Source: Diphasiastrum complanatum (taxonomy: Eukaryota > Streptophyta > Lycopodiopsida > Lycopodiales > Lycopodiaceae). Taken from it: a stretch of DNA of 64,000 nt. The stretch is from assembly GCA_029204225.1 (NCBI GenBank), contig CM055105.1, forward strand, positions 12,552,224-12,616,223, given 5' to 3'. Every line of letters begins with the position of its first letter. Position 1 is the stretch's first letter. Under the pieces are notes generated by a model. That model was given only the letters and a program-made list of their open reading frames with translations, was not told the origin of the DNA and made no database searches. Below are positions 1 to 12,800 of the stretch, piece after piece. Both the position numbers and the translations under genes were made by a program.

Positions 1-811
1 TCCACAAATTGGCCAACCAAAGGTGCTACTATTGGCATAAGATATACATCTAAAGGCCCAAACAGTGCGATAGTCCCAAATGATTAGAAGAGCATGGGCC
101 AACAACCAAATAATTATTTAAAGAGCGTCTAATCTGTCCAAAACAAGTTTCATTTAATCTTTTTCACAATCTTCTGATTGTCAGTTCACAAACCTGATTA
201 TCACTAATCAGCAAAAGGCTTTTTATGGTTCACCATCATCAGCAATGACAAGCCTTTTGCTGATTAGTGATAATCAGGTTTTGTCTCATCCTAATGTTGG
301 TTGTGGTTCCAACTATCTGTTATGTGATGCAATCGCTGATTAGTAATTGATGATGCACTTATCTACTTAAAGTTCAATTTTTGTAGAGAAGATCGCTCAA
401 GCTTTGTATACTTCTGTACTTTTTACCTTTAGCTTTGGGGCTAAAATTACTATCTATTGTTAAGTTTTCGTTTGTACACAAGCTATCTTATTTTTAGCTA
501 CTCTCTCCAAAAATGCAATTGCACCATATTAAGAATGTTCTTGAAAGCATATACATGGTATACAAGGTTTTGTCCAATCACATAAGTTGATATTCTCTTT
601 TTTGTGATCTTTTTTTTAAGTTCCATCTAAATATGGAGTTGTTGCTTATCTCCATATGAAGAATATATTTTGAGAGCATATACTTGGTAAACTAGGGTTT
701 GTTAATTGTCACATTTTAGAATTTTCTTGCATGCAATCATTTTTAAACGACTTATTTTTCAATTGATTGTAAAATTCTTACCTTAAATTTGAAGTTGATA
801 CAATGTTGCAG
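1..811 (+). other. Intron upstream of the first visible TrpRS exon
   Basis: This AT-rich stretch ends in a canonical splice acceptor (..ttgcag) at 811, directly before a TrpRS exon. I searched it by eye for the preceding family exon (the segment ending in Asp-Tyr-x-Gly-Gly) and did not find it, so the earlier exons should lie left of the window. Apart from the hairpin at 190-281 I see no structured feature. Confidence 0.6.
190..281. repeat. Perfect inverted repeat, 32-bp arms, 28-bp loop
   Basis: Positions 190-221 are the exact reverse complement of 250-281. The arms contain GATTATCACTAATCAGC and its complement. The element could extrude as a cruciform, or fold in pre-mRNA because it lies in a TrpRS intron. 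A related GCTGATTAGT word recurs near 332. No target duplication was identified, so calling it a foldback MITE is only a guess. Confidence 0.8.
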
Positions 812-863
812 GGCTTTTTATCAAAACATGGTGAGAATTGCCAAATGCGTCACTTTGAATCAG
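812..863 (+). CDS. WARS: TrpRS exon a (AFYQNMV..CVTLNQ)
   Basis: The 52-nt exon begins with the last base of a split Gly codon, then encodes 17 residues matching the family segment G-AFYxNMVxxAKCVT. The acceptor is ttgcag and the donor is gtctat. The correct frame differs from the longest open frame here, which is a shadow. Confidence 0.9.
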
Positions 864-3800
864 GTCTATCTCAACTTCTTCTTCTTCTCTCTCTGTCTCT
901 GTCTCTGTTGAATGCGCTTTTCAATTTGTGTTGCTATGTAGACTATATCACAATGCTTGAATTCTCATTGTTGATACTTTGGAGCTTATTTCTATTCACT
1001 TAACAATGCTTTGATGATTCCAGGTCCGAGGAATTTTTGGGTTTGTTGGTGAGGATCATATTGGGAAAGTCAGTTTTCCTCCTGTTCAGGTGACTTGAGC
1101 ATTTCGTGTTTAACACCATAATTCTAGGAACTAAAACAATAGCAATTGCTTTCCAATTGGTACTTTTTTATGTCTTTTTTTCTTTTGTGTGTGTATGAGT
1201 AGCAATTGCTTTCCATCATAGAACCCACGGTTCCCAGAACCGTGGGTCCTGGGAACCGTGGAAAGACCCGTACCACGGTTCCTTGAACCATGGTACGGTT
1301 CCTCTATTTAATTGAATAATTAATTAATTAATTAATTACCAAATTCACAGATTTCACAGATGATTTCATAGATTTCATAAATTTCATAAATTTCACAGAT
1401 GATACAGATTTGACAGATTTGACATGATGTACAGATGATTTGACAGATGTGAAATAATCTGAAATCATCACTGATTTGACAGATTTGACAGATTTGACAG
1501 ATTTGACATGATGTACAGATGATTTGACAGATGATACAGATGATTCGAGTCATTTGACATTTGAAAAAGTCATTTTTTCAAAGGTTTTCTGGAATGGTGT
1601 GCTAGATCATGTTTAAAGCTTAAAGTTAGTGATACAGAGATACAAATGGGAGATGGGTGATGCCGTGACTGATGAATATGTGCAGATTGTAAGCACTTGA
1701 AAATTGCTTGTAGCCTCTTACCACACAAATGTTTATCAATCCTATTCATCGTGCACAAACTTCAAAGTTTTAGCTACCCAATGACATTTGGGAGACATTT
1801 TTCTCCAAAAAAGAAATGAAAAGGAAGTTTAAGTCTAGAATCGGTTCAAAAGGGCTTGAATCGAGATTCGTTGTGACTACAGGTAAATCAAGTAGCAGAG
1901 CATCAAATATTTCAAGAACATGATGAATAAGCATGTGAAAGCGAAAATCTCATCAATTTATGGTGAGTAGTAAAAGCCATCATCTTTCATGCCAAAAAGC
2001 CTCATTTCATTATAAGGGAGTAAAAAGAACTCAAAAATACATTTGTTTTAAACGTCCAGGTTTCAAACAATTGAAAAAAAGAGAAAGAAATGGGTTTCAT
2101 TGCTACTATGCTTCTAGGAGGCTCACTTGTGAATTGAGGCTGTAGAGAATGGCAGGATGTTTCTTCAGATGTTAAGGATTATTGCTTAGTTTGTGTATGT
2201 GGCATGGTCAATTAATTTCAAGGTTGCCGATTTCTTGTTTGTACACTTACTACTTTCTCAGAGCATGTGGTAGCATTCTTTTTACTTTTTTAATAATTCG
2301 TTTTCCAAACAGGCGGCTCCATCTTTTCCAACATCCTTTCCTCATATATTTGGTAAAAGAAAAGACACACGATGTCTAATACCGTGCGCCATAGATCAGG
2401 TAAACTTAGAAAAATCATGAGCATCATTTTAAATCAATTTCAAGGCTCAAGCAAGCCAGTACTTGCTTTTTGGGTCTTTCATCTTATGTCAATTTACGCA
2501 TGCATGAGGCCTTTATTTCTCGAACAGGATCCTTACTTCCGAATGACACGAGATGTTGCACCTCGACTAGGCTACCATAAGCCTGCTCTTATTGAATCTC
2601 TTTTCTTCCCTGCCTTACAGGTATAATTGTTTCTGATGTTGCTCCTTTCATTTGAATTTACTCCTTTAATGGGTTATCTGCATTACTTTGTATTAATTCC
2701 AGATCTTTGAGAAAGTGCTAGTGTGTAATATATATGCATTTTGTGCTGGAAATGTGGATGCATGATTGGATGCTGTGGAAAACATTGTTTTCTATTTTTC
2801 CCTATATCCTGAATCAAACGCTTGGCTGTTTTAGGGGGAAAGTGGAAAAATGTCTGCAAGTGATCCAAACTCGGCAATCTACGTAACAGATTCAGCCAAG
2901 GACATAAAAAACAAGGTCTCTCTCCCATACTATTGTGGTAATTTGGGTGAAGTTAAATCATCTGTGTATGATGTTTGATGGGACTAGAATTGGGGGGTGG
3001 GGGGGATAATGTAAAAATCCAAAAATCATAGAAGAGGGATCAAGCTCACTATCACAAAGAAATCTATTACACCATTTCCCCAACAATGGATGATTATGCC
3101 ATTGCATATGAAGAACAATCACAATGTGAGGTGATGGATATGCTAAAACGACCGTCATAATTATTCATCGCAGAAGATTCAGGCAAGGCAACTACATAAG
3201 ATGATGAAATTGACATTCCATGGTTTTTTGCTGAGTATTGGTCATTTGTTTGTTATGAGCCGTTTGTATTGAGTAGAATTGGGTAATTGTTGTTGATATA
3301 GACTCTCATCGTTTCCTGAGGAGCTTATCAATTACTACCAAAATTTAATAGAATTGTTATTGTTGTATCTTCAACGATGACCTATTATAGCATGGTTTTT
3401 TATTGCAATTGAAGACTCCTCTTTCTTCTTGTGATTTTGCAGACTGATTAACGTTTGAATCTCTTCTTTTGTGAAGCTTTGTATGGGGGTTGCAAAGATT
3501 TATTTCACCAATTATGTCTATCTCCCATTATCCTATGACACACACCTTTCCTAATAAGTGTTGACGGTCATCCGATTCATGCTTCGGTAACCTTTTGGAC
3601 ACTATGGGTGTTGGCAGTCTACTTGTGAGGTCTGCCTCATTTGCCTTTCCTAATAAGTGTTGATGTACACCACACCCGATTCATGCTTTGATAACCTGTT
3701 AGGGATTCTAGGCCAATTGTGTATTGAGGGAAGCCTTTTGGAATCATGGGCTATTGCAAATAATTATCACTTTGAATGCTAGTTGGGTCCCAAACTCATG

Positions 3801-6800
3801 GATGATGAGTGAGGATAATGATGAAATTGTGAAAGACAACTCAATGGCCTACTTTACGGTTAAATTGTTGATAATCTGGAAATTACGACATGGATAGATG
3901 AGCTAATTCTTTTCTTTGATACTTGGATTTAATAGGTGGTTGAAATTCAGCAATACCTTGACTTGAGCTCCCAAAATTGTTATATGAGTTAGGATCTAGT
4001 CATGAATCCAACATATTTCGGCGAGAGCGGTAGCTCCAGAGGTCATACAACTTGAGACGATTGATGACTCCCCATCAAAGTCACCTGGGCCCAGTCGTGA
4101 CCAAGTGTGTTGCAGTGGCAACCCGATGTACATGCACGCGATGTGCTACTTGGCGAGTTTAGGAAAGTCGACGCATAATTGACCAAGTAAACTCGTTATT
4201 TGGTGGGAAGTGACTAGGGTTAGCCGGCACCTGACTGGTGTGTTCTTATAGTCATATGTGTATGGGGGTGGCATCGCATTAAGACGCTGTATTCTTGGGT
4301 TAGTAGGGGTAGACTTGGTAGGAAAAGTGAACTGATCACCCCACATGAGCACCAAGTGCCCTCAGACTAGAAGACGGCGATCTTCTTTGTTCATATCTGG
4401 GAAAGTTCATAATAGTTTACTTGGATGATATTCTCATCTATAGTAGAACAAGGAGCATGAAGAACATCTCAAGACTGTCTTGAGGTTACTAAGACAGGAG
4501 AAGAGGAATCCAAGCGTGAATTTTTTTAGACAAGACTAGTTTATCTCGCGAGTGCTCCTTACCATCAGAGAAGTCAAATCTTTATGGGATTCACTGGTTT
4601 CTTTCACCGATTCATCAAGATCATGCAGTTATTGCATTACCCTTGACAACTGTCCTCAAAGGGGCAAAAAGGACTACCCGACACAGTAAGTTCAATCCTC
4701 CGGTTCCTTGGACTGAAGAGCAAAGTCTTGAGACTTTGAAACACTCTGTATCTACAACTCCGATTTTACACATAGTCGATCCTAACAAGCCAACGGATCC
4801 TGTGTTAAATATGTACATTTTAATTTTTTATTTTTTTTCCATCAAAAAATGAGGTTCTCTTTGGTAGAAACCCTAACCCTAACTAGCATACTTTGAGTAT
4901 GAACTACAATCTAATCTATGCCAGGATCATTAGTTTGATGCAACTATTTTAAGGCACATATCTCCATTTGCACTCTCCTAAAACCTTATACTCTCAAAGT
5001 ATAAGGTTGCCATCAGCCATTTGCCTTTAGTGGCCATTGGCTTGGTGCCAATAGCCAATTGTTGTAAGACTATTTATAACTTCGTAAGTTGATGGATTTG
5101 GGAAACTAGTTCACATTGATTTCTCTTTAAGGTGGCTTTCTTAGCACCTTAGGACAGATCAAAAGATTATGGGAGGAAGGAATGAAAATATGTAGGTTAC
5201 AAAATGGTTGCATTGAGAGGAGAAGAGTAAAATAACCCAAAATGTGTATTTTCACTCTTGCGAAAAGTGATATCCTTAACCATAAAACCAAAAGACTACT
5301 ATGTTTGTGAAAGTACTTGTGCAATTTTATTGCCACGGTTGGAATTATTTTGCTCTACAAAAATAGTGGAGAATAACCTTTTATGAATTAAAGAGCTTTA
5401 TTTATGAGACCACACAACAATCACAACAATTGGCACATAAGGTATTTTCTATTTTAGGCATTTGAACATTGTTATTGACACGTCTTGTTTTTCATAGAAT
5501 ACCCACAAACAGATAATACAAGAAAATAAGAGTGCTGGTTAAGGCTTGCCAATGCTTTGATTGCTCTTATTTTCATTCTTCATGATTGAGCATTTGCAAT
5601 TTTAGACTTTGGGCCGTTATGAGTTTCATCTTATTTGCTAATGAGGACTTCTAAAAATTGTATTGTGCTAAATAGCTTTCTTCCCAATTATGTTTGGTTG
5701 CATGGTAAACGTAAAGTACGTATAAATACTTTCTAAACCGATGTGGTGTTATTCTCCTTTAGACTTGGCAATGAGATGCTATTTGTCATCTGAATGGCAT
5801 GTTTGAAATCTTGTTGGTTTTTCAGATCATGAAGTACGCATTTTCAGGTGGAAGGGATACTGTTGAGAATCATCGAAAATATGGGGCAAATTTAGAGGTT
5901 GGTGTGAACTAGAGCTCTAGTTCAAAATCCGATCTTTATCCAACTTGGACATTCAAACATTTTCATGAAGTAGCAACTCAATCTTCAAGAAAATTGATTG
6001 CTTACATGCAGATAGGTTTACATGTTGATTGGCACAAGGCAGCAATTTTACAATTTATCGTCACACAATAGGCAAAATTTCATTGGAAATCCCTACAATA
6101 CTCCAAAGCTAAGATCCAACTCTTACCCTGGTTGTAGTGCTCTTGTTCTCGTGTGTTGCCTCTATGATCTATCATGCAAGGTTCCAAACTCTATCATGGT
6201 TGCTAGTTGACTATCCACCCAGATATTAGCTCTCCATTCCAGAGCTACCATGCTCTGGGAGATTGTTTTAAACCATACAATGCTTTCTTGGGTTTACAAG
6301 CAAGATTTTCTTTTCCTTTACAAAGTCTTCAGGTTGTGAAATGTAAACTTTTTCTTCAAAAATATCACGTAAGAATGGACTTTTAACATCCATTTGATCA
6401 ATATACCAATCAAAGCGAGATGCTATAGCCAATTTGCAACATATGGTGTTTATCCGAACAACAAGAGAAAGGGTTTCTTCATAATCAACATCTTCACTAC
6501 CTTTTGCTATGACATGTGCTTTATGCTTGTTGACTGAACCCTTGGATTTATTCTTCAACTTATGAATCTACTAAGTTCCAATAGGCTTTCTACCTGGAGG
6601 AAGAAGATGTCAAGTGTCAATCTTCTAAATAGATTCATATTAGCCTTTTCCAAGGATCATGCTTGGATGCTTCTTCATAGGTAGAGGTTCGTACTATGTA
6701 GCTATTTAGAACAATAGTCATAAATGCAAAGTTGACAGACTTCTTTGGTTGTCATTGCCTTAACACCCTAGGTGAACCTTGTTCACTTCTTTCAACCTGC

Positions 6801-9800
6801 TTTAAAGATCTACTACTTCAATAGTTTTTAAATATCACTTTGGAAGCTTTTTAGCATGAGTAAGATTTGTAGAAGAAGAAACATTATCTAAATGATTTCT
6901 AGGAACTTTACCCCTCATCATCAGTAGCTTGATATTCAGCATCAATAGGATGAATAAATTCACTACTTGCATCCTCTTCTTGATCGTGTAGGACTAGATG
7001 TTCATTTAATTGACCTCCTTGAGGCAAATTTGTAACTTTTCTTTCGTAAATAATGACGTCACAACTTGTAATAAATTTTCTTTTCTTGGGTTCACACAGC
7101 TTGTATGCTCTAGAAGTTAAAGAATGCATTTAAGAGGCTTTGGATCAAGTTTCCTGCATGCTTCATCTGGAATATGCAGATAAGCAGTATAACCAAAGAC
7201 TCTTGAATGTGCAACACTCTGTTTATGTCCACTATAAGCCTCTTTAGGAGTCATACATTGGTTGAAGACCGATTTTGTAGCTATTTTGCCCTTTGAACTA
7301 CTTCTCTCCATAGAAAAGTACTCATGCCACGTGCCTTTAGCATTCTTCGAGCGCACTCCACAAGAGTGCGGTTCTTCTGCTCTGCTGCTCCATTATGTTG
7401 TGGAGTATACGAGTCTATGAGTTGATGTCTAATTCCACTTTATTTTTTAGCAAGCTGATTGCCTTCATTCTATTTGTGTGAATTTCAACCAATTGTTGGT
7501 GCAATTCCTCCCATATACTAAGCAATCAGATTTTGACAACCTTATGGTTTTCATACGCCCTCGTTTCAATTTTGGAGTCTACTACACTAGCAAGCCTGTA
7601 TTGTGCAAATGTGCCCACACTTTGTAATGACTTTCTAGCATATACATTAGGTGAATATGTTTTAAACTACCTATATTTTTGATATGGGTCAAAGTGCAGA
7701 CATGAGAGTTCTTGGGGTCTTCCACATGAAGAAAGTGAACCTTTGCCAATTACTTGTTATTTAGGTCTTTATCTTCCTTACCACTTCACTCCATACTGCT
7801 GCATCACTTTCCTTTCCCTCCAAACCACATCGGTGCCCACCCACTTCGCCACACCCTATCCGACCTCCCTGGTTTGACGCCGAGTGTCGTTTTCTTCATC
7901 TCCAAGTCACCCAAGCTAGATTGCATAACACACGTCTTCTTCCTGCAGCTCGTCGATCTTTCCATCATGCCCTATGTCGGAAGAAACGGGTGTATGAAAC
8001 TCAAAAAGAGAAAAACTTATTCGATTCCCTTTGCAGTTCCTCCACCAGTGCCTTCTGGAGGAAATTCATTCCGCGTACCCCACCTCCTCCCCTCACTGAC
8101 CTTCATACCTGAACTACATACGCCACTACCTTATATATTGCACCCATAGACACACCCTTCTCCATTTCTTCCCGGCCGACTACTTTCACTTTCTTCACCT
8201 CAGACATGGTCCTGACGTCCATCAAGAGACTGAAAACCCATTGCACCCGTGATATTGATGACCTCAAATCTGAACTACAGACACGCTAACCCTAGCCACT
8301 TTGCTCAATCGAGCAGTTGTCTCCGGCTTCCCTTCCTCCTGGTGTACCAACATTATGCATCCCATTCATAAAACTGGTTACCCCATGGAACCCTGGTAAT
8401 TATCGCACCATTATGACTGGGCATATCATTGCTAAGCTATACGACACCATCCTCCAGTCAACAGTCAGTTATGAGGCAGAGTCTATGAGATTACGTGCAT
8501 TGGGCCAGGCGGGTTTCAGGGCACACTACTCCACCACAGATCATATCTTCACCCTTCGAAGTTCGGGCCATTATTGAGGAGGACACATGAAAGAGCGGGT
8601 CTACTGTTGTTCTGTCGACTTCAGGAAAGCCTTCGACTCTGTTCCACGATCCCTTCTCATTCAGCGTCTATGTATTCTTGGTTTTTCTACTGACACGATC
8701 TTGGCAGTGATGACACTATATGAGAGAGTCCTTGGCTGTTTTCGGAGTGACACCGGCATCTCAGATCATATCTGGAGCATTATTGGCGTGAAATAGGGTT
8801 GTTCTCTATCTGCAACCCTGTTTGGGCTATATATCGACGAGCTTGAGAGAGTCATTGAGGGATGTGGTGGCACAAGTTATAGGCTTGGGAGTATCTTGAT
8901 TGCTAGACTTTTATATGCAGATGACGTCGTTCTGTTATCTTCTACCAGAGAGGGATTACAGCGACAACTAGACAATCTTCATGCCTTCTGCAATAGATGG
9001 GGATTGGGGGTTAACATATTGAAAACCAAAGAGATGGTTTTCAGCACATCGAGAGCTTTTATGCAGCTCCAGGAACTCATCTTTGATAGGCAGCCCTTGG
9101 AGGTTGTATCTTCTTACACTTACCTTGGCGTGCTTTTTATAGGCCCTATTTTTGGCATGCGACAGGAAGCTTCCGCTAGAATTGGGAAGGGTCACGCCTC
9201 CCTTGTCCAATTAGAGCGTTTATGTTTCAGACGATTTGCCTCGAGTAAATGTCAGCTTTTTGATACTCTTGTTACCCCCACAACCCTATATGCAGCAGAG
9301 GTATGGTGTACGGGTCTTACATCATCTGATTGGGCCAATATTTAACGACTGCAGGTTCTCATGCTATCTCGGATGATACGGGCTAAGCCGTCTGTCCCAC
9401 ATCGGATTATCCTGACAGAGTTTGCGGTTCCACCCATACAGCTATCCGCCATCTTCTAGCTTATCCTATATATTCAGCGTATCATGATGCTACCCATAGA
9501 TGAGCAGAGACACATACAGACGACACTTGCCTCTCATGACATCTTTATGACCAGGGGCATCGGCTATCACGGTTTTCTCAGGCCTCCCAGATACTAGATA
9601 CACTTGGCATCTCTATCACAAGCCTTCCATCGGGCACCCATGAGTATATCAGACGCTTTCTCTATAGAGCATATCTGAGCCGGACATGGCAGGGACAGCT
9701 CGGGGTCAAACCCGACTGTTACAGGACACTTTCTGGAGCTAGACAATGGGATTTCCAGTTTTGCCACACTATCTTGCCTCAGGACTATCTCATGGGCTTC

Positions 9801-12800
9801 GGTTTCTGTTGGGCCAGTTCCGAATGTCTCACATCAGTTGGCGATTGAGACTGGGCGCTTCCATGGTACCCCGCGAGAGGAGCCGCTTTGCCAGTTGTGC
9901 TCATTATCTATGGTTGAGTCCGAGGAACATTTCCTATTCATATGTCCAGTCTACTATAAGATTAGAGGGAGATATCATTGCCTTTTTTGTCAGTCACCAG
10001 TTACACTACGGTCCCTTTTCTCATACGAGGACCCCCGCTGTGTGGCACTTATGATACGTGAGATGTCCCTCCTGCGGTCTAAACCCAGCTCACTGTGTAT
10101 GGGCAAGGGACACATAGTTAGACAGTGTCCCAAGGGGCCTTTCACTAAAAAAGATAAGAAAGATAAAAAACAAGTTCATCTTGTTCAGACTGTATGTTTC
10201 CCCAGTGACTCGGCAGCTTCCGAGATCAAAGTGTATCATGAAGATCATGAACACTGTTGCCAGCTGACCTCTGCAATGCTAGCGAGACCCTTAAGCTTTG
10301 GGCCGCATGACCTAGTACGTATGCATGGGAAAGTTGGTAACCAGTCAGTAAGAGTTATGGTTGATGATGGGGCAACCCATAATTTCATCAACTACACCCT
10401 GGTTAAAAAGCTTAAACTACCAGAAGTACCTAGTCAGCATAGGTACATAGTTTCATTAGCTAAGGGTGAAGATAAAAAAATATGGGAAACTATGGTAAGT
10501 AATTTGAATCTTCGTATTCAGGGGTACCAAGATGAAATAAACTTTCAGATAATGCACCTGGATCGCACAGATATTGTTCTTGGGAGAGATTGGCTCTACA
10601 GCTTAGGACCTTCCCTCCACAGAAACTATCAGGAGAACACATCAGCTTTCAGCATAAAGGTCGAGAGATCCAGTTGCATGGGGAGCATGATGTTCCCAAC
10701 AGTCCTATGGTCTGCAGTTCAGAGCTCTGTCAGCTAATCGGAGACGAAGACCATCAAGTATTCTTATGTGACTTTCAGTTTATTCCTGAAGTTTCTATTT
10801 CCAGTTCTATACAGCAGAAAATCAGTAAATTAGAAACTTTATTGTCTAAATTTAAAGATGTTTTTCCTGAAGATTTGCCACATGGTTTACCACCTAGCAG
10901 AGAGGTAGATCATGTAATAAACCTAGTACCAGGTACAACACCTGTTTCTAAACCTCCGTATCGGGTCAGCTGAACAGAGGATGAAGAAATAACTAGGCAG
11001 TTAACAGACTATCTTGGGAAAGGCCAAATTCAGACCAGTAGTTCACCATGGGCCTCACCAGTCCTATTGGTGAAAAAGAAAGAGGGGTCTATGCGTCTTT
11101 GCGTAGATTACAGAGCCCTCAATAAAGTCACAATTAAGAATAAATATCCTATGCCTCGGGCATACGAGTTGTTTGATCAACTCGACGGGGCTAAGTTTCT
11201 CAGCAAAATAGACCTTAGATCGGGATATCATCAAGTCCGTATAAAATCGGAAGATGTCTCGAAACAGCTTTTAGGACTCGTCACGGTCATTATGAGTTTA
11301 AGGTGATGCCTTTTGGGCTCACAAATGCTCCAGCTACCTTTATGACCTGATGAACAGTGTCCTCATACCATACTTGGGTAAGTTTGTAGTCGTATTTTTA
11401 GATGACATCCTCGTTTACAGCAAAACGAGGAAGGAGCATCTAAAACACCTCAGAAAGGTGTTTCGACTGCTCAGAAAGCATAAGCTTTATGCTAAACAAT
11501 CCAAGTGTGAATTCTTCGTTGAAGAAGTAGCATATTTGGGTCACATTATCTCTTCAGATGGCATTAAGATGGACCCAAATAAGGTTAAAGCCATACTCAG
11601 TTGGCTGAGACCTCAGAATATTTTGGAACTTCAGATCTTTCTTGGTTTGGCGGGATATTACAGACGATTTGTCAAGGAATATGCTCAGATAGCAGTTCCC
11701 ATGACAAATCTTCTTAAGGGGAAGGGAAAGGAGTTCATTTGGGAGTCCGCAGAGCAGGAGAGCTTTGATGCTCTCAAAACAGCCTTAGCTACAGCACCAG
11801 TTTTAAAGGTCGTCGACCCCAATCAGCCATTTTTGGTCGAAACAGATGCTAGCGACTTTGCAGTAGGTGCTGTGCTAACTCAGGGTGGACAACCAGTTGT
11901 GTTCGAGAGTAAAAAACTCGAGCCAGCTCAGACTAGGTATAGTGCCTATGAAAAGGAACTCTTTTCTATAGTCCATGCCCTTAAGACTTGGAGGCATTAT
12001 TTGTATGGTGCCAACTTTGAGGTACTGACAGACCATGAGAATCTCAGATACCTTTGCAATCAACCTGAGCTTAGAGGTCGGAAAGCTCGTTGGGCAGGGT
12101 TGATGCAAGAGTTTGACATGTCTATCAGATATAGACGTGGAAAATTCAATACAGTAGCAGATGCCCTTAGCAGAATGCCTATGATAAACGAGCTGAGTTT
12201 TACTCAGATTCGTAATGAGTTACTCGAGTCCTTGAGAGGGAAATGCCAGCATGATGCATTCTTCTCTACTATCTGGAACTCAGTCCAGAGCAGACAGTTA
12301 CAGACTCCAGAACCAGTTCCCGGGGCTGGTGCCAGTTCATCTAAGAATACGGCAGCTTCCGTTGAGGATGATGATGAGTCCAAGTATACGTCATCAGATG
12401 ACGTTGAGGATTCTGAGCCTATATTACCCAAGCAAACCCCAATGGTTGAGGGTCAGTTGACTCAAGGATTCAAATGGAAACAATATTCCATTCAGGATGA
12501 GTACTTGCTCCATAGAGATAGAGTATGTGTCCCCAATTCAGAGGATTATAGGCAGCAGGTCCTATATGAATGTCATGACAATCCTAGTGCGAGACACCCA
12601 GGCATACAGAAGCCCAGTATGAAAAAGGACGTCCACCAGTATGTAACCAGTTGCCAGAAATGTCAAGTAAACAAAGCAGAGCGTTTAAAGGCAGGAGGGT
12701 TGTTGCATCCCTTAGAAATACCAGCTGGTAAATGGGAGAGTATCTCCATGGATTTTATAGTAGGCCTGCCTAAAACCCAAAAGGGTAATGACGCTATATG

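Larger units (their letters stand above)
1090..2312 (+). other. TrpRS intron with simple repeats
   Basis: A 1.2-kb intron. It holds a 16-base word (tagcaattgctttcca) repeated near 1139 and 1199, a cluster of short hairpins (1222-1302), an AATT run (about 1309-1339) and a minisatellite (1342-1560). From 1561 to 2312 no coding or mobile sequence is recognisable. Confidence 0.7.
2916..5825 (+). other. TrpRS intron 5 (2.9 kb)
   Basis: It contains a 50-bp direct duplication (3545-3697) and a gypsy pol fragment (4390-4815). The stretches 2916-3540, 3700-4390 and 4860-5825 show no recognisable gene, RNA or mobile element. The block 4080-4380 is richer in GC than its surroundings and may be old LTR sequence, but I cannot show this. 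Confidence 0.6.

Noticed and set aside
803-1003. Open frame overlapping TrpRS exon a
   Set aside because: It is one base out of phase with the TrpRS segment and continues into the intron.
1342-1560. CRISPR-like regular repeats
   Set aside because: The unit is a 9-base tandem word without unique spacers, in a plant intron; it is a minisatellite.
4146-4355. Minus-strand frame of 69 codons in intron 5
   Set aside because: No recognisable motif; the GC-richer block could be old LTR sequence, which allows chance frames.
4867-4884. Telomere-like CCCTAACCCTAA
   Set aside because: Only two adjacent units; far too short for an interstitial telomere array.
7754-8149. A 131-codon open frame at the start of the LINE
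   Set aside because: The true LINE frame (PPWFDAECR.., [13 protein letters not shown]) runs in a different phase through the same bases.
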